From Niebla homalea (lineage: Eukaryota; Ascomycota; Lecanoromycetes; Lecanorales; Ramalinaceae), in contig JAHGAU010000046.1 of the NCBI GenBank assembly GCA_019925105.1, forward strand, positions 62,001-126,000: 64,000 nucleotides of DNA. The letters run 5' to 3'. A program made the position numbers and the translations under genes. Each line of letters opens with the position of its first letter. Position 1 is the stretch's first letter. Shown piece after piece: positions 21,706 to 34,842 of the stretch. Below the pieces are notes generated by a model. That model did not search any database. It was not told the DNA's origin and worked only from the letters and a program-made list of their open reading frames with translations.

Positions 21706-21921
21706 TGTCAGGGTTCAGGGTTGTTAGTAGCTTAGGAAAGGGCCCTACCGGGCCTACCCCGGGCCAAGCCCGGGGTTAATCCGGTACCCAGGAGTATTAC
21801 CGACTGGGTATATTAGGGCCTTCGGCCCCTTGACTTTTATACCTTTATACTTTAGTATCTTTAATTATACGTAATATACCTTTTACCTTTTAACCACCCT
21901 AAAAAAGCTTATACTTTAACA
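21706..21921 (+). repeat. Gypsy 216-bp LTR (first)
   Basis: It runs from TGTCAGGGTT to ACTTTAACA. It is followed by the leader start TTATATTAAAGTTAAC found after the other plus-strand 5' LTR. The left flank is a LINE fragment; the five bases before it are ATAAC. Confidence 0.85.
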
Positions 21922-22850
21922 TTATATTAAAGTTAACCTATTTATACCCTTATAAAGAGCAACGAGGTAAAATAAAGGCTCTTATTAATAAAATTTATTA
22001 ATAATGGACGGTAAGCCGATAGTTATTAATAATATTAAACGGGCGGTAATTACGGTTAAAACGTATAGCGATTAATATTTAAACGGAATATAAGAAAACG
22101 TTAATAATTAAAACGGGAGGTTACGATAGTTTTAAATAGGTAAATATTGATTCTATTAAGCTATATAAATAATTAATTTAAAGGGTTAAGCCTTAATAAA
22201 GTAGTTTAAAGGCTATAAGTAAAGAAAACCTTAAAAATATTATAAATCCAATTAAGAATAAATTTATAAAAGCTTATAGAATTCTTGTTTATTATTTACC
22301 TTTTTATTCCTTAAAACCTTTAATTAAAATATCTGGTTGTTTATTTACTTTATAATATAATGTATTTGAATACCCGGAAGAAAAATATTTTAAAAAGTTC
22401 TTTTTAATATAAAGGAGCAATATTAAATTTTATTTCAATATAAATTTTATTATTTTATTTTACGATATTACCTTTATAATATAGAATTCGTTCAACGGAA
22501 AAGTTAAGAAATCTATTTTTTTCTTTTTTCTTAACCTTTTTTTCTATTTATTTTTCTTCTTCCTTAATTTTAATTTATTTTTTATCTATTTTTATTTATT
22601 AAAACTATGAATAATAAACCTTAATAATCCTTTTTATTATTATTAAAGGCTTTTACGTTAAAATATAATTAATAAAGCGGTTCTTAAGGGGACCCCAATT
22701 AATTAATATTATTTATTAAAGATAAAGCTTTTTTCCAGTAAAAAAAAAAATAAGGACCCATTCAATTACTTAATTACCAGGAGCCCGGTTTTAAATAATA
22801 ATTACGAAGGATATAAAAATTATATTGCCCGCCGGCGTTATTATAAATTA

Positions 22851-23066
22851 TGTTAGAGTGCAAGCCCCTCTGGGGTGGTTGGAAGGCAAAGGGTATATTG
22901 CGTATAATTAAAGACATTAAAGTATAGAGGTATAGGAGTAAAGGGGCCGAAGGCTTTAATATACCCAGTCGGTAATATTCCTGGGTGCCGGATTAACCCC
23001 GGGCTTAACCCGGGATAAACCCGGTAAAGCCTACTCTTAAGTTATTAATACCTTTAAACCCTGACA
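22851..23066 (-). repeat. Gypsy 3' LTR of the minus-strand copy
   Basis: It starts TGTTAGAGTGC and ends CCCTGACA on the plus strand. The adjacent C-run at 23069-23079 is the polypurine tract read on the minus strand, which fixes the polarity. Confidence 0.9.
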
Positions 23067-26000
23067 TTACCCCCCCCCCTAGGAAAGGCTCGCCCTCGAG
23101 CCTATAAGTACGCTGAAAAGGAAAAATTTTTTACTTAAAACCACCTTTTTTACCTATTACTTATAGGCCGGGTAATTAAAGTAAGGTCCATATACCACCT
23201 AGCTTACCCGTCACTGGTTAACCGGGTAAGTGGTGTAAGAATATTACCTAGGTTACCCGTTACTGGTTAACCAGGTAAATAATATAAAAATTATAGGGGT
23301 AATATCGTGGCGGTAACCGGGTAGCTAATATAAGTATACGGGGGTAGGATCGTAACGGTAGCCCCTATAGTAAGCCCTGAAACGCGATTTCGTCCGGGGG
23401 GTTCCGGGGCAGGTATCGTTTTTTATGATTTACCCCCCTTTTAAAATATTTTTTCAACCTTATTACCTTATATATTAAATTTACACTAATAAAGGGGCGT
23501 ATAATCTATATAGGTAAATAATATTAATAATAATTATTTTAATGGCTTTAGGGAGCTATAAAGCCGTTTTAAGGGGCCTTTAAGCCCAGTAAGGACGTAA
23601 TATACGGTTTATAATATCGAGTTTTAAGCCCAATAAAATCGTTATTTAACTTAAACGTTTAAAATAGCCCTTAAAGGCTATCTTAAATATAATAATATTA
23701 ATTGGATCTCCGGGTCGTAATTTAAACTTATCCGGGTACTTTTTATAAAAGGCTTTAATTAATCCTTAAGCATAAAGGAATTCTTTTACGTTAATATAAT
23801 ATTAAGTATTATCTAAGGGTAAGTTTATTTATTTAATTTTATATTATAACCTCTATTTTTAACCGGTATATTAAGAATTAATAATTTCTTTAAGCTTTTA
23901 TTCTTTAATATCCTTTTTATTTATAATAATAAGTTTAAAAAATAAATTAACCTATCCCGGTAATAATAATTTCTTTTTAATCGGGATATAAATTAAATCG
24001 TTTATATAAAAAATAAAATAAGCTTAAAAAATATTTAAAACGTTTAATTTATAAAAGGAATAATATTATTTAAGGATAATATAGGGACTTAAGCGTTTAT
24101 AATTTAACTTTTTATTAAGCCGATTAATTATTAAATATTTAATATTTATATAAATTTTATTACTTATTTTAAACTTTACGTTTTAACGTTAACGGTTAAC
24201 TTATTTAAATATATTATTATAAGTTTTATTTAAATTAAAATATATTATATTAAAAATTTCTTATATAATTTTAATAATATTAATAATTTCTTTAATTTAA
24301 AGCTATTTACGGGCGGTAATATATTTAATATTATCGGAATTAAATAATATCCTTAGGTAAAAGTCCTTATTAAAATAAAAAAGTATTATTTTAATTAATT
24401 AATTTAGGTTATTATTATCCGTAAATTCCATTATAAATAATTATTATACTTAATTATCTTATAAGTAATTTACGTAGGTTTAAAGTCCCTATTTTATTTC
24501 TTAGTTTATTCTTTCCGTTTAACCGTTATTTTTAACGTAATAAAGAATCGAAATCCGGAGGTTAATTTTAAATTAATATAATAAAAAGCGCTATATTTTA
24601 TTAATAAATTACGGGCTGTAATTTAAAATAATATTATCCGGAAGGTTATAATATTTAAATACTTTTTTAATAAAGAATTAAACTATTTTTTTAACGGAAA
24701 TCTTTTCTTCTTTAACGTAATAAAAGATATAATATCGGCCTTTAAATAATATATAAACCACGGTAAAAATAACGTTTATATTTTTATACTTAAGTAATCC
24801 GGTAATAAAGTTAATTAAAAGATTAATTTATTTTTATTCCGGGATTTTTAATTAATAAAGTAATCTTATAGGCTTTTATCGTAAGGCCTTAAACCGAAAA
24901 TAAATATCGTAATTTAAGATATAACGGTTAATATTATTTTATAAAATAAGTTAAAAAAAGTATTAAGAAATAAGTTTAATTATATAATTCCGGCCGGGGT
25001 AATTATTAACTAATTTATTATAAGTATACTTTAAGACCTCCGTAATAAATAGCGTTAATATTTATAATTTACCTTTATTAATAAAGATATCGGATTAAAC
25101 CTTAATACGGATTAAAAATATACCTTTAAAATTAAATAGTTTATTCTCCGTAATTACTTTTTTGAACTCCGTTAAGCCCTTATTAATACGGTTAACTTTA
25201 TAGACTTATTTATAAAACCTGAGTTCTTTAGGGATTAAATAAGCTAATACCGGTACTTTTTCCCTTTCGTTTAAAACTAAGACTTTAAGGCGCTTAGAAA
25301 GTAAAACGGTTTGGAACTGGTCTTTAACCTTATTATCGTTATTACCTTAAGGTCGATAATCAGGCATTTAAGTAAAAGCGTCGGCCTTATTATTTTATTT
25401 ACCCGGGCGGTAAATAACCTTAAAATTAAACTTAGAAAGGGTATTAAGGTACTTTACTTAACGTTTTATAAGTTTTTAACTTTTAATAAAGTACTTTAAA
25501 ACCTAGTTATTACTAAAAATACGGAAGGGCTTCTTTATTATTTTTAGTTTTAACCGTTAATTCTCTAAGTATTTAATAATAATAAGGAACTTTTTATTAT
25601 AAATATTATAGTTATATTTAACCGGTAATATATTTTTAAAATAATAAGTTATTAAATATAATTCCCCGGCTTTATTATATTAAGAGAAAATACCGCCGGA
25701 AATATAATCTGAAAAATTAATCTTAAGGATCGTTTCTTTATCGGGATCGTAATAGGTTAATACGGGGGCTATAATAAGAGCCTCTTTAAGTATTATATAA
25801 ACCTTTTAATACTCCGGGGATTAAATAAATAAGGTTTCTTTTTTAATAAGCTTTAAAAAAGGTTTTATTATTTTAAAGAATTAAAGAATAAATCTTTAAT
25901 AAAAATTATAGAAGTTAATAAATCCTTAAAGGGCTTTTAAATTAATAAGGACCGGCCAATCTTTAATCTTATTTATTTTATTGGGGTTTATTTTTAGCCC

Positions 26001-29000
26001 GTTAATAATAAGGATAAGACTTAAAAACTTAATTTATTAAACTCTAAATTTATATTTCCGGGTATTTACTTATAGGCCGGCGTTACGTAAGCGTTCTAAT
26101 ATTAAGTATATATATTAAGTATGTTCTTTCTTAATACCGTTATAAATAATAATATTATTTAAGTAAACTTAAATAAAAATATTTAAATAATTAAATAAAA
26201 CCTTATTTATATATTATTAATATAAAACGGGGTTATTAATTAAGCCGAAAAACATAACTTTATACTTAAAAACGTTTAACGAAATAATAAATATTATAAA
26301 GTCTTTATTTTTTAAGTATATATGGAGCTTATTAAAGGCCCCAATAATATCTAAGCGGGTAATCTATTTATAATTAATAACTCGGGATAATACCTTTTTT
26401 ATTAAAAGAATAGGGTATTAATTCCTTTTGATAATAACGTTAATACTACGGTAATCCATATATAATCATAAATTGCCATTAAACTTAAGGGCCAAAAAAA
26501 TAAAGGATTTATAAGGGGCTTTATTAGGCTTAATAAATCCTTTTTCTAAGTTCTTAATAATATATTCTTTTAATTTTTAAAGCTTATAGTTTAAGAACGG
26601 ATAAATATAATTCCGGGGGGGAATTCCTTCCGAGGTTAAGTTAATTTTATAATTATAATCCCGGTACGGGGGTAACTTATCTACTATTATACGATTAAAG
26701 ATATCCTTAAAATCATAATATTCCGCTAAAAATTTAACCGTAATCTTATTTATAAAGGTTATTTTCTTTATAAAGTTATCCTTATAGATTATTATAGCGG
26801 AAATATTAATTAAAATATTATTAAAGAAATTTAGGTAATTAATTAAATCCGTTATTAAAGTATAAAAAGTTTAAATTCCTTTCTTTTTTAAGTCTTTATA
26901 ATAATATAAAAGGCCATTATATTAATAGCTTTAATTAAAAAAAGCCTCTTTTCTTCAATAAACTTTGGGAGGGAAAGATTATTCAGTAATTTCTTTTTCT
27001 TTTCCCGGGGCTTTAATAGCTTTAATCTTTTACTTTTTAAGAATATATTTAAGGCTTAATAAGTTAAGGTTATAATCTAAAGGAATTCCGGAATAAGCTT
27101 TACGTTTTAATAGTTAACCCTATTATAGTTATATTAATTTAATATAAAGAAAATTTCATTAATTATAGGGTAAATAAATATATAATATCGTTTTATTTAA
27201 GGTTTTTTAAGGATTATATTATATATTTTAAGCCAGATAATAAATATAAAGGATTAACTTTCTGAGTAACCTTTTATAATTATCCGGGGATAAATTATAT
27301 AAATAATAGGCCGTAAGTATTTACTTTTATAATCTTAAATAAGCTTAAGTCGGAAAAGGGTTAAAGGAGAAATTTAAATTATTACGTAAACTTATAAGAT
27401 AATTCGTTTATTAATAAAATAATAACCGGTAATATTTAAATTAATTAAAAAAATAAAAGAAAATATTAATTTTCATAGCTTATAAACCCGTTAATAATCC
27501 AGGGTTTATTATCCTAGATATTAAAGGGGTTTTTAATACTTTTAATATACTTAATCGCTAAAATTTAAAAGCAATACGCGTTTTTATCCTTTATAACGAC
27601 TTTTATAAAGCTTAATTTTTTATTAATGGCCCATCCGAGTTATCAGATAAGGTATCTTCGGGGATATAAAAGATCCGGCCGTTTTAATTACGGGTAAGTT
27701 CTTTATTTAAGTTAAGGGTAATATAATAAATTTAAACGGAACGCTCTTAAGTATTGCTTTAATTACGTTAACGGTTAAAATAATCGGCTTAAAAATAATT
27801 CTTTTAATAAATAAAGTATTTAATATCCGGAAGGAAAATTAACTTCATAATAACGGGAGTAGTTTATCGGAACTTAAATCCTCTAAAACTTTTTATTCCG
27901 CCGGGGGGTTTAAAGGAAGTAATACGGGTTCTTATATTTTTTTTAATTTCCTTAATAGGGGTTTTATTTAAGTTAAGGGTTTTTCGTTAATAGTAATATT
28001 CCGAACGTTAAAAACGGTCTATTTTCTCGAGGTATATACGGGTTTCGTTTAAACTATTTAGATTATAACTTCCTTAAAGAAGGTTCTCGCAAAGCCGGTT
28101 AAAGAATTGGATAATTAATTTGTGAATTATAATTTTCAGGTTCCTTTTAAGATTTACGTACTTAAAGATTTTAATTAAGTGGATAAAATCGAAATAAAAT
28201 ATAATAAATTTATCCTTAATTAATATTTTTAAAACTTAAAAATTATTAATTTAATCTTTTTCTTAATTAACGTTTTCAAAAATTCAGTTTAAGAAAATCC
28301 AGAATTCCTTAAAGATTTAAAAGCTTAATAAGATATTATTATTATATTCCGTTTTTAATTATTTAAAGACTTTAAGACTTAATAATATTAAGATATAATT
28401 AATTTAAGCCTATATAATTAAATATTAATTTTTATTTATCCGGAGCTTAATAATAATATAACATTTAAAGAAACGGTATTAATTACGGTCCTTATTAATA
28501 AAGGATTCGGAATCCTTAATTTTAATTAACTTAAGCTTTTTATAAAGAATAAAAAATACCATAAATCGGTAAGGTAAAAAAGGCTAAATTATTCCGTTAA
28601 AGATTTTTAAGCTTAATAATAAGGTTTACGTTTTAACCTTTTAATTTACGGTTACGGATTTCTAAGATCTTAAAACGGTTTAAGTTTTCTAGAGGAGGGG
28701 AGTTACCGTAATTTTACTATTATAAACGGGTAATTCGGTTTATTTTTAATTATAAGTCCCTCTTAATATCGTTTAATTTTATTAAGAAAATTTATACCTT
28801 ATCGTTTATATCCTTATAATATTATATATTAACGTTACGTTTTTAACGTAAAAGGTTTAATTATTTTAGGAATTCCTTAAATCTTTTAAATAATACGGAC
28901 CAGAAGGCAAAATAAATATAGATCTTTATAAAGTATAAAATATATTTAATTAATTCCTTCGGGGCAATACCCTTTAATTTATAGCGACGCCGGCGGGTAA

Positions 29001-29902
29001 TATAGTCTTTATATCCCCCGTAGTTATTATCGGAAACCGGGTTCCCGGTAACTAGGTAATCTATCGGGTCTTTATCTTTTTTACTTTATTAAAAAGGGGT
29101 TTTATCCTTAATAAATAATATTAATTAATCGGGATCCCCTTAAGAACCGCTTTATAAGTTATATTTTAACGTAAAGGTTTTTAATAGAAAGGATTATTAA
29201 GGTTTATTATTTATAGTTTTAATAAATAAAAAGTAAGTAAAAAATAAATTAAGATTAAGGAAAGATAAAAATAAATAAAAAAAAAGATTAAAAAAAGGGA
29301 AAAAGATGGATCTCTTAACCCTTCCGTTAAACGGATTTTATATTATAAGGGTAATATCGTAAGATAGAATAATAAAGTTTATATTATAATAAGGTTTAAT
29401 ATTATTCTTTTATATTATAAAGTACTCCTTAAAGTATTTTTTCTTCCGGGTATTAAATACCCTATATTATAAAGTAAGTATAAAATTAGATATCCTAATT
29501 AAAGGTTCTGGGGAGAAAAAAAGGTAAATAATAAGTAAGGATTCTATAAGCTCCTATAAATTTATTTTTAATTGGATTTATAATGGTTCTTTTAAGGTTT
29601 ACTTTACTTATAGCCTTTAAATCGCCTTATTAAAACTTAATTCTTGGATTGATTTTTTATATAACTTAATAGAATTAATATCTACTTATTTAAAGCTGTC
29701 GTAACCTCCCGTCTTAATTATTAACGTTTTTTTATAGCCCGTCCGGATGCTAATTACCGTACGTTTAACCATAGTTACCGCCCGTTTAATACCGTTTTTA
29801 ATTATCGGCTTATTATCCGCTATTAATAAGTATTATTAATAAAAGCCTTTATTTTACCTTATTACTCTTTACGAGGGCGTAAATAAGTTAACTTTAATAT
29901 AA

Positions 29903-30118
29903 TGTTAAAATACAAGCCCCTCTGGGGTAATTAAAAGGCAAAGGGTATATTACGTATAATTAAAAACACTAAAGTACAGAGGTGTAGGAGTAAAGGGGCC
30001 GAAGGCCTTAATATACCCAGTCGGTGACACTCCTGGGTGCCGGACTAACCCCGGGCTTGGCCCGGGATAGGCCCGGTAGGGCCTACTCCTGAGTTACCAA
30101 CACCCCTAAACCCTGACA
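29903..30118 (-). repeat. Gypsy 5' LTR of the minus-strand copy
   Basis: It is 216 bp, TGTTAAAATAC to CCCTGACA. It is paired with 22851-23066 and differs from it by transitions only, as far as I could compare by eye. Confidence 0.9.
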
Positions 30119-31139
30119 AATTAAAGGGTACCACCTTAAAGGAATTAATTAAATATATTTTATACTTTATAAAGATTTACGTTTATTTTACCTTTTATTT
30201 TATCTTATTTAAAAAATTTAAGGAATTCTTAAAGTAATTAAACCTTTTACGTTAAGAACGTAACGTCAATATATAATATTATAAAGACGTAAACGATAAA
30301 GTATAAGTTTTTTAAATAAAGTTTAATACTATTAAAAGTGATTTATAATTATAAATAAATTAACTTATTTACTTATAATAATAAAATTATAATAACTTTT
30401 TTCCCTTAAAAGACTTAAACCGTTTATATTTAAGGACCGGTTAAAGTTTTCTATAAAAAGTACCCGGATAAGCCCGGATTAAAACCCTGAAATCCAATTA
30501 ATATCGGTATATTTTAAGTAATTTTTAAGGGTTATCCTAAATATTTAAGTTAAATAATAATCTTTCTAAGTATAAAACTCGATATTATAAGCCGTATATT
30601 ACGTTTTTATTAAGCTTAAGGGCCCTTTGAAACGGCCTTATAGCTTTTTAAAGTTATTAAAGCGATTATTATTAATATTATTCATTTATATAAATTATAT
30701 ACTTTTTTATTAATATAAGTTTAATATATAAAGTAAAAGGGCTATAAAAATATTTTAAAAAAGGGGTAAATCGTAAAAAATAATACTTACCCCGGAACCC
30801 CCCGGATGAAATCGTATTTTAGGGCCTATTATAAAGGTTACCGTTACGATTTTACCCCTATATACTTACATTAATTACCCGGCCACCGCTATAATATTAT
30901 TTTTATAATTTATATATTATTTACCCGGTTAATTAATAACGGGTAAATAGGGTAATCTACGACTTTTATATTATTTACCCGGTTAACTAGAAACGGGTAA
31001 ATTAAGTAATAATTAAATTTTACTTTAATTACCCGGTTAATTAATAACGTGTAAAAAAAATAATTTTAAGTTTAAAATTTTTTTCCTTCTTATCGTACTT
31101 ATAGGCTTAAGGGTGAATTTTTCTTAAGGAGGAGGGTAA

Positions 31140-31355
31140 TATCAGGGTTTAAGGTTATTAATAGATTAAAAAAGGGCTTTACCGGGCCTACCCCGGGTTA
31201 AGCCCGGGGTTAATCCGGTACCCAGGAGTGTTACCGATTGGGTATATTAGGGCCTTCGGCCCCTTTATTCCTATACCTTTATACTTTAATGTCTTTAATT
31301 ATATATGATATACCCTTTGCCTTTTAATTACCTTAAAGGGGCTTATACTTTAATA
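31140..31355 (+). repeat. Gypsy LTR shared by two copies
   Basis: A polypurine tract lies on its left (end of the deleted copy) and the leader TTATATTAAAGTTAAC on its right (start of the next copy). It therefore serves as the 3' LTR of one element and the 5' LTR of the next. The ends TG and CA read TA and TA here, through RIP-type changes. Confidence 0.85.
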
Positions 31356-32508
31356 TTATATTAAAGTTAACTTATTTACGCTCTTATAAAAAGTAATAAA
31401 GTAAAATAAAGGCTCTTATTAATAATATTCATTCGTAACGGATGGTAAACCAATAGTTATTAACGGTATTAAACGGGCGGTAATTACGGTTAAAACGTAT
31501 AGCGATTAATATCCGGACGGGTTATAAAAAAACGTTAATAATTAAAACGGGAGGTTATAATAGCTTTAAATAGGTAAATACTGATTCTATTAAGTTATAT
31601 AAAGAATCCATTTAAAGGGTTAAGCCTTAATAAGGCGATTTAAAAACTATAAATAAAGTGGACCTTAAAAATAAAATAAATTTAGTTAAGAATAAGCCTA
31701 TAAAAGCCTATAGAATCCTTATTTATTATTTACCTTTTTACTCCTTAAAACCTTTAATTAAAATATTAAATTTTATATTTACTTTATAATACAGGGTATT
31801 TAATATTTAAAAGAAATAATACTTTAAGGAGTACTTTATAATATAAGGGAGCAATATTAAACCTTATTATAATATAAATTTTATTCTTTTACTTTATAAT
31901 ATTACCCGTATAATATACAATCCGTTTAATAAAAAGGTTAAAAGACCCATCTTTTCCCTTTTTCTTAATCTTTTCTTTTATTTATTTTTATCCTTCCTTA
32001 ACCTTAATTTACTTTTTATTTACCCTCTATTTATTAAGACTATAAATAATAAACCTTAATAATTCTTTTTATTAAAGGTTATTACGTTAAAATGGTTCTT
32101 AAGGGGACCCCGATTAATTAATATTATTTATTAAAAATAAGGCTTTTTCCCGGTAAAATAAAAAAAATAAAGATTTAATAAATTACTAAGTTACCGGAAA
32201 CCCGGTTTTAAATAATAACTACGGGGGATATAAGGATTACGTTACCCGCCGGCGTCATTATAAATTAAAGGGTACCGCTTTAAAGGAATTAATTAAACGT
32301 ACTTTATACCTTATAAAGACTTACGCTTATCTTACCTCCTAATCCGTATTATTTAAGAGATCCAAGGAATCTTTAAAGTAATTAAACCTTCTGCGTTAAG
32401 AACGTAACGTCGGTATATAATATTATGAAAACGTAAACGACGAGATACAAGTCCTCCGGATGGAATTAAACGATACCAGGAGGGATTTACAATCAGAGAC
32501 GAACCGAA

Positions 32509-32672
32509 CCTTAATACGGACCAGGGGTACGCCTTAAAAATTGAATAGTTCGTCCTCCGTAATTGCTTTCTTGAACTCCGCCAGGCCCTCGTCGGTGCGG
32601 TTGGCTTCACGGACCTGCTTAAAAAACCCAAGTTCTTCAGGTACTAAATGGGCTGGCACCGGTACCTCTTCC
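32509..32672 (-). repeat. Inverted Gypsy pol patch (RNase H-integrase linker)
   Basis: On the minus strand this reads HLVPEELGFFKQVREANRTD and then EGLAEFKKAITEDELFNF, the linker between RNase H and integrase. The same linker exists in the expected plus orientation, RIP-decayed, at about 33412-33540 of the same element. So this is an extra, inverted, GC-retaining copy placed between gag and reverse transcriptase. An open frame spanning it is fortuitous. Confidence 0.75.
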
Positions 32673-34842
32673 AAGGATTGGCCGGTCCCCGTTAACCTTA
32701 AGGCCCTTTAAGGATTTGTCGGTTTCTGCAACTTCTACCGAAGATTTATCCCTTAATTCTTTAAAATAATAAAGCCCCTCTTGAAACTTATTTAAAAAAA
32801 AACCCTTATTCTTATAGTCCCCGGAATGTTAAAAGGCCTATATTATATTTAAGGAAGCCCTTATTACGGCCCTTATATTAACCTATTACGATCCCAATAA
32901 AGAAACGATCTTTAAGATAGACTTTTCGGATTACGTTTCCGGCGGCATTTTTCCTTAATATAATAAGGCCGGAAAATTATACCCTATAATTTATTATTTT
33001 AAGAATATATTATTAATTATGTATAATTATAATATTTATAATAAGTAGCTATTTATTATTATTTAATAATTAAAGAGTTAATAACTTAAATTAAAAATAA
33101 TAAAAAAATCCTTCCGGATTTTTAACGATAATTAAGCCTTAAAGTATTTTATTAAGAGTTAAAAACTTATTAAATATTAAATTAAGTACTTAAATATCCT
33201 TTCCGAGTTTAATTTTAAGGTTATTTTTTATTTAAGTAAATAAAATAATAAAACCGATACCCATATTTAAATATACGGTTATTAACTATAAGGTAATAAT
33301 AATAATAGGGTTAAAGACCAATTTTAAACCGTTTTACCCCTTAAATACCTTAAAATCTTAACCTTAAACGAAAAGGAAAAGATATTAATATTAATTTATT
33401 CAATATTTAAAGAACTTAAATTTTATAAGTAGATCCGTAAAGTTAATTATACCAATAAAGGCTTAATAGAATTTAAGAAAATAATTATAGAGGATAAATT
33501 ATTTAATTTTTAAAATATATTTTTAATCCGTATTAAGGTTTAATCCGATATTCTTATTAATAAAGGTAAATTATGAAAATTAATATTATTTATTATGGAT
33601 ATCTTAAAGTATATTTATAAAAAAATAATTAATTATTATCCCGGCCGGGATTATATAATTAAATTTATTTTTTAATATTTAATTTAACTTACTTTATAGG
33701 ACGATATTAACCGCGATATTTCAAATTATAATATTTATTTTTAATTTAAAACTTTATAATAAAAGCCCGTAAGATTATTTTATTAATTAAAAATCTTAAA
33801 ATAAAAATTAATTAATTTTTTAATCAACTTTTTTATCGGATTATTTAAGTATAAAGGTATAAACGTTACTTTTACCGTAATTTTTATATCATTTAAAAAT
33901 TAATATTATATTTTTTATTACGTTAAAAAGGAAGGGATTTCCGTTAAAAAAATAATTTAACTTTTTATTAAAGAAATATTTAATTATTATAGCCTTTTAA
34001 ATAATATTATTTTAAATTCTAATTTTTAATTTATTAATAAAATATAATACTTTTTATTATATTAACTTAGAATTAACCGCCGGACTTTAATTCCTTATTA
34101 TATTAAAAGTAATAATTAAATTAAAAAGATAAATTAAAAAGTAAAATAAGGACTCCGGAGTTATATAAATTACTTATAAAAAAATTAAATAAGATAATTA
34201 TTAATAATAAAATTTACGGATAATAATAACTTAAGTTAATTGATTAAGATAATATTTTTTTACCTTAATAAAAATTTCTACTTAAGGATATTATTCAAAT
34301 TTAATAATATTAAATATATTACCTTTTATAAATGACTTTAAATTAAAAAAGGTATTAATATTAATAAAACTATATAAGAAATTCTTAATATAGTTTACTT
34401 TAATCTTAATAAGGTTTACGATAAAACGTTTAAGTAAATTAATTATTAACGTAAAAACGTAAAATTTAAAATTAATAATAAAATTTACGTAAATTTTAAG
34501 TATTTAATAATTAATTAACTTAATAAAAAGGTTATTTATAAACGCTTAAATCCCTATATTATTTTTAAATAATATTATTCTTCCTATAAATTAAACGTTT
34601 TAAATATTTTCCGGGCTTATTTTACCTTTTATATAAATAATTTAACTTATATCCCGGTTGAAGAAAAATTATTTTTACAGGGATAAATTAATTTATCCCT
34701 TAAACCCGTTATTATAAATAAAAAGGGTATTAAGGTTTTAAAACTTAACGAAATTATTAGTTTTTAACGTATTAACTGAAAATAGAAACTATAAGATAAA
34801 ATGAAATAAATAAACTTACCTCCGGATAATATTTAATATTAT

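Larger units (their letters stand above)
22851..30118 (-). mobile_element. Full-length Gypsy LTR retrotransposon, RIP-decayed
   Basis: This 7.27-kb element has 216-bp LTRs at 29903-30118 (5') and 22851-23066 (3'), target duplication AATTA (22846-22850, 30119-30123) and a G-run polypurine tract next to the 3' LTR (23083-23067 minus). Pol remnants follow the family order on the minus strand. Reverse transcriptase remains as LYMDYRSINVIIKRN, stop, YPIL (about 26470-26400). The RNase H-integrase linker lies at 25290-25080 and integrase leftwards of that. Gag lies near 28980-28780. The LTRs differ from each other by C/T and G/A transitions. The uninterrupted insertion site is preserved in the sister copy at about 32262-32275, which proves the insertion boundary. 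Confidence 0.9.
21706..31355 (+). mobile_element. Internally deleted Gypsy copy, host of another Gypsy copy
   Basis: The 5' LTR is 21706-21921 and the shared 3' LTR 31140-31355. The internal sequence is 21922-22850 plus 30119-31139. It covers leader and gag, then jumps at about 30410-30430 to the 3' untranslated part and the polypurine tract GGAGGAGGG (about 31127-31136). Pol is absent, so only about 1.9 kb of internal sequence remains. It is interrupted by the minus-strand Gypsy copy at 22851-30118 with the target duplication AATTA. Confidence 0.75.

Noticed and set aside
32353..32631. 92-codon minus-strand open frame
   Set aside because: It spans the artificial junction between gag (plus) and the inverted pol patch. 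The true family reading is in another frame of the same strand.
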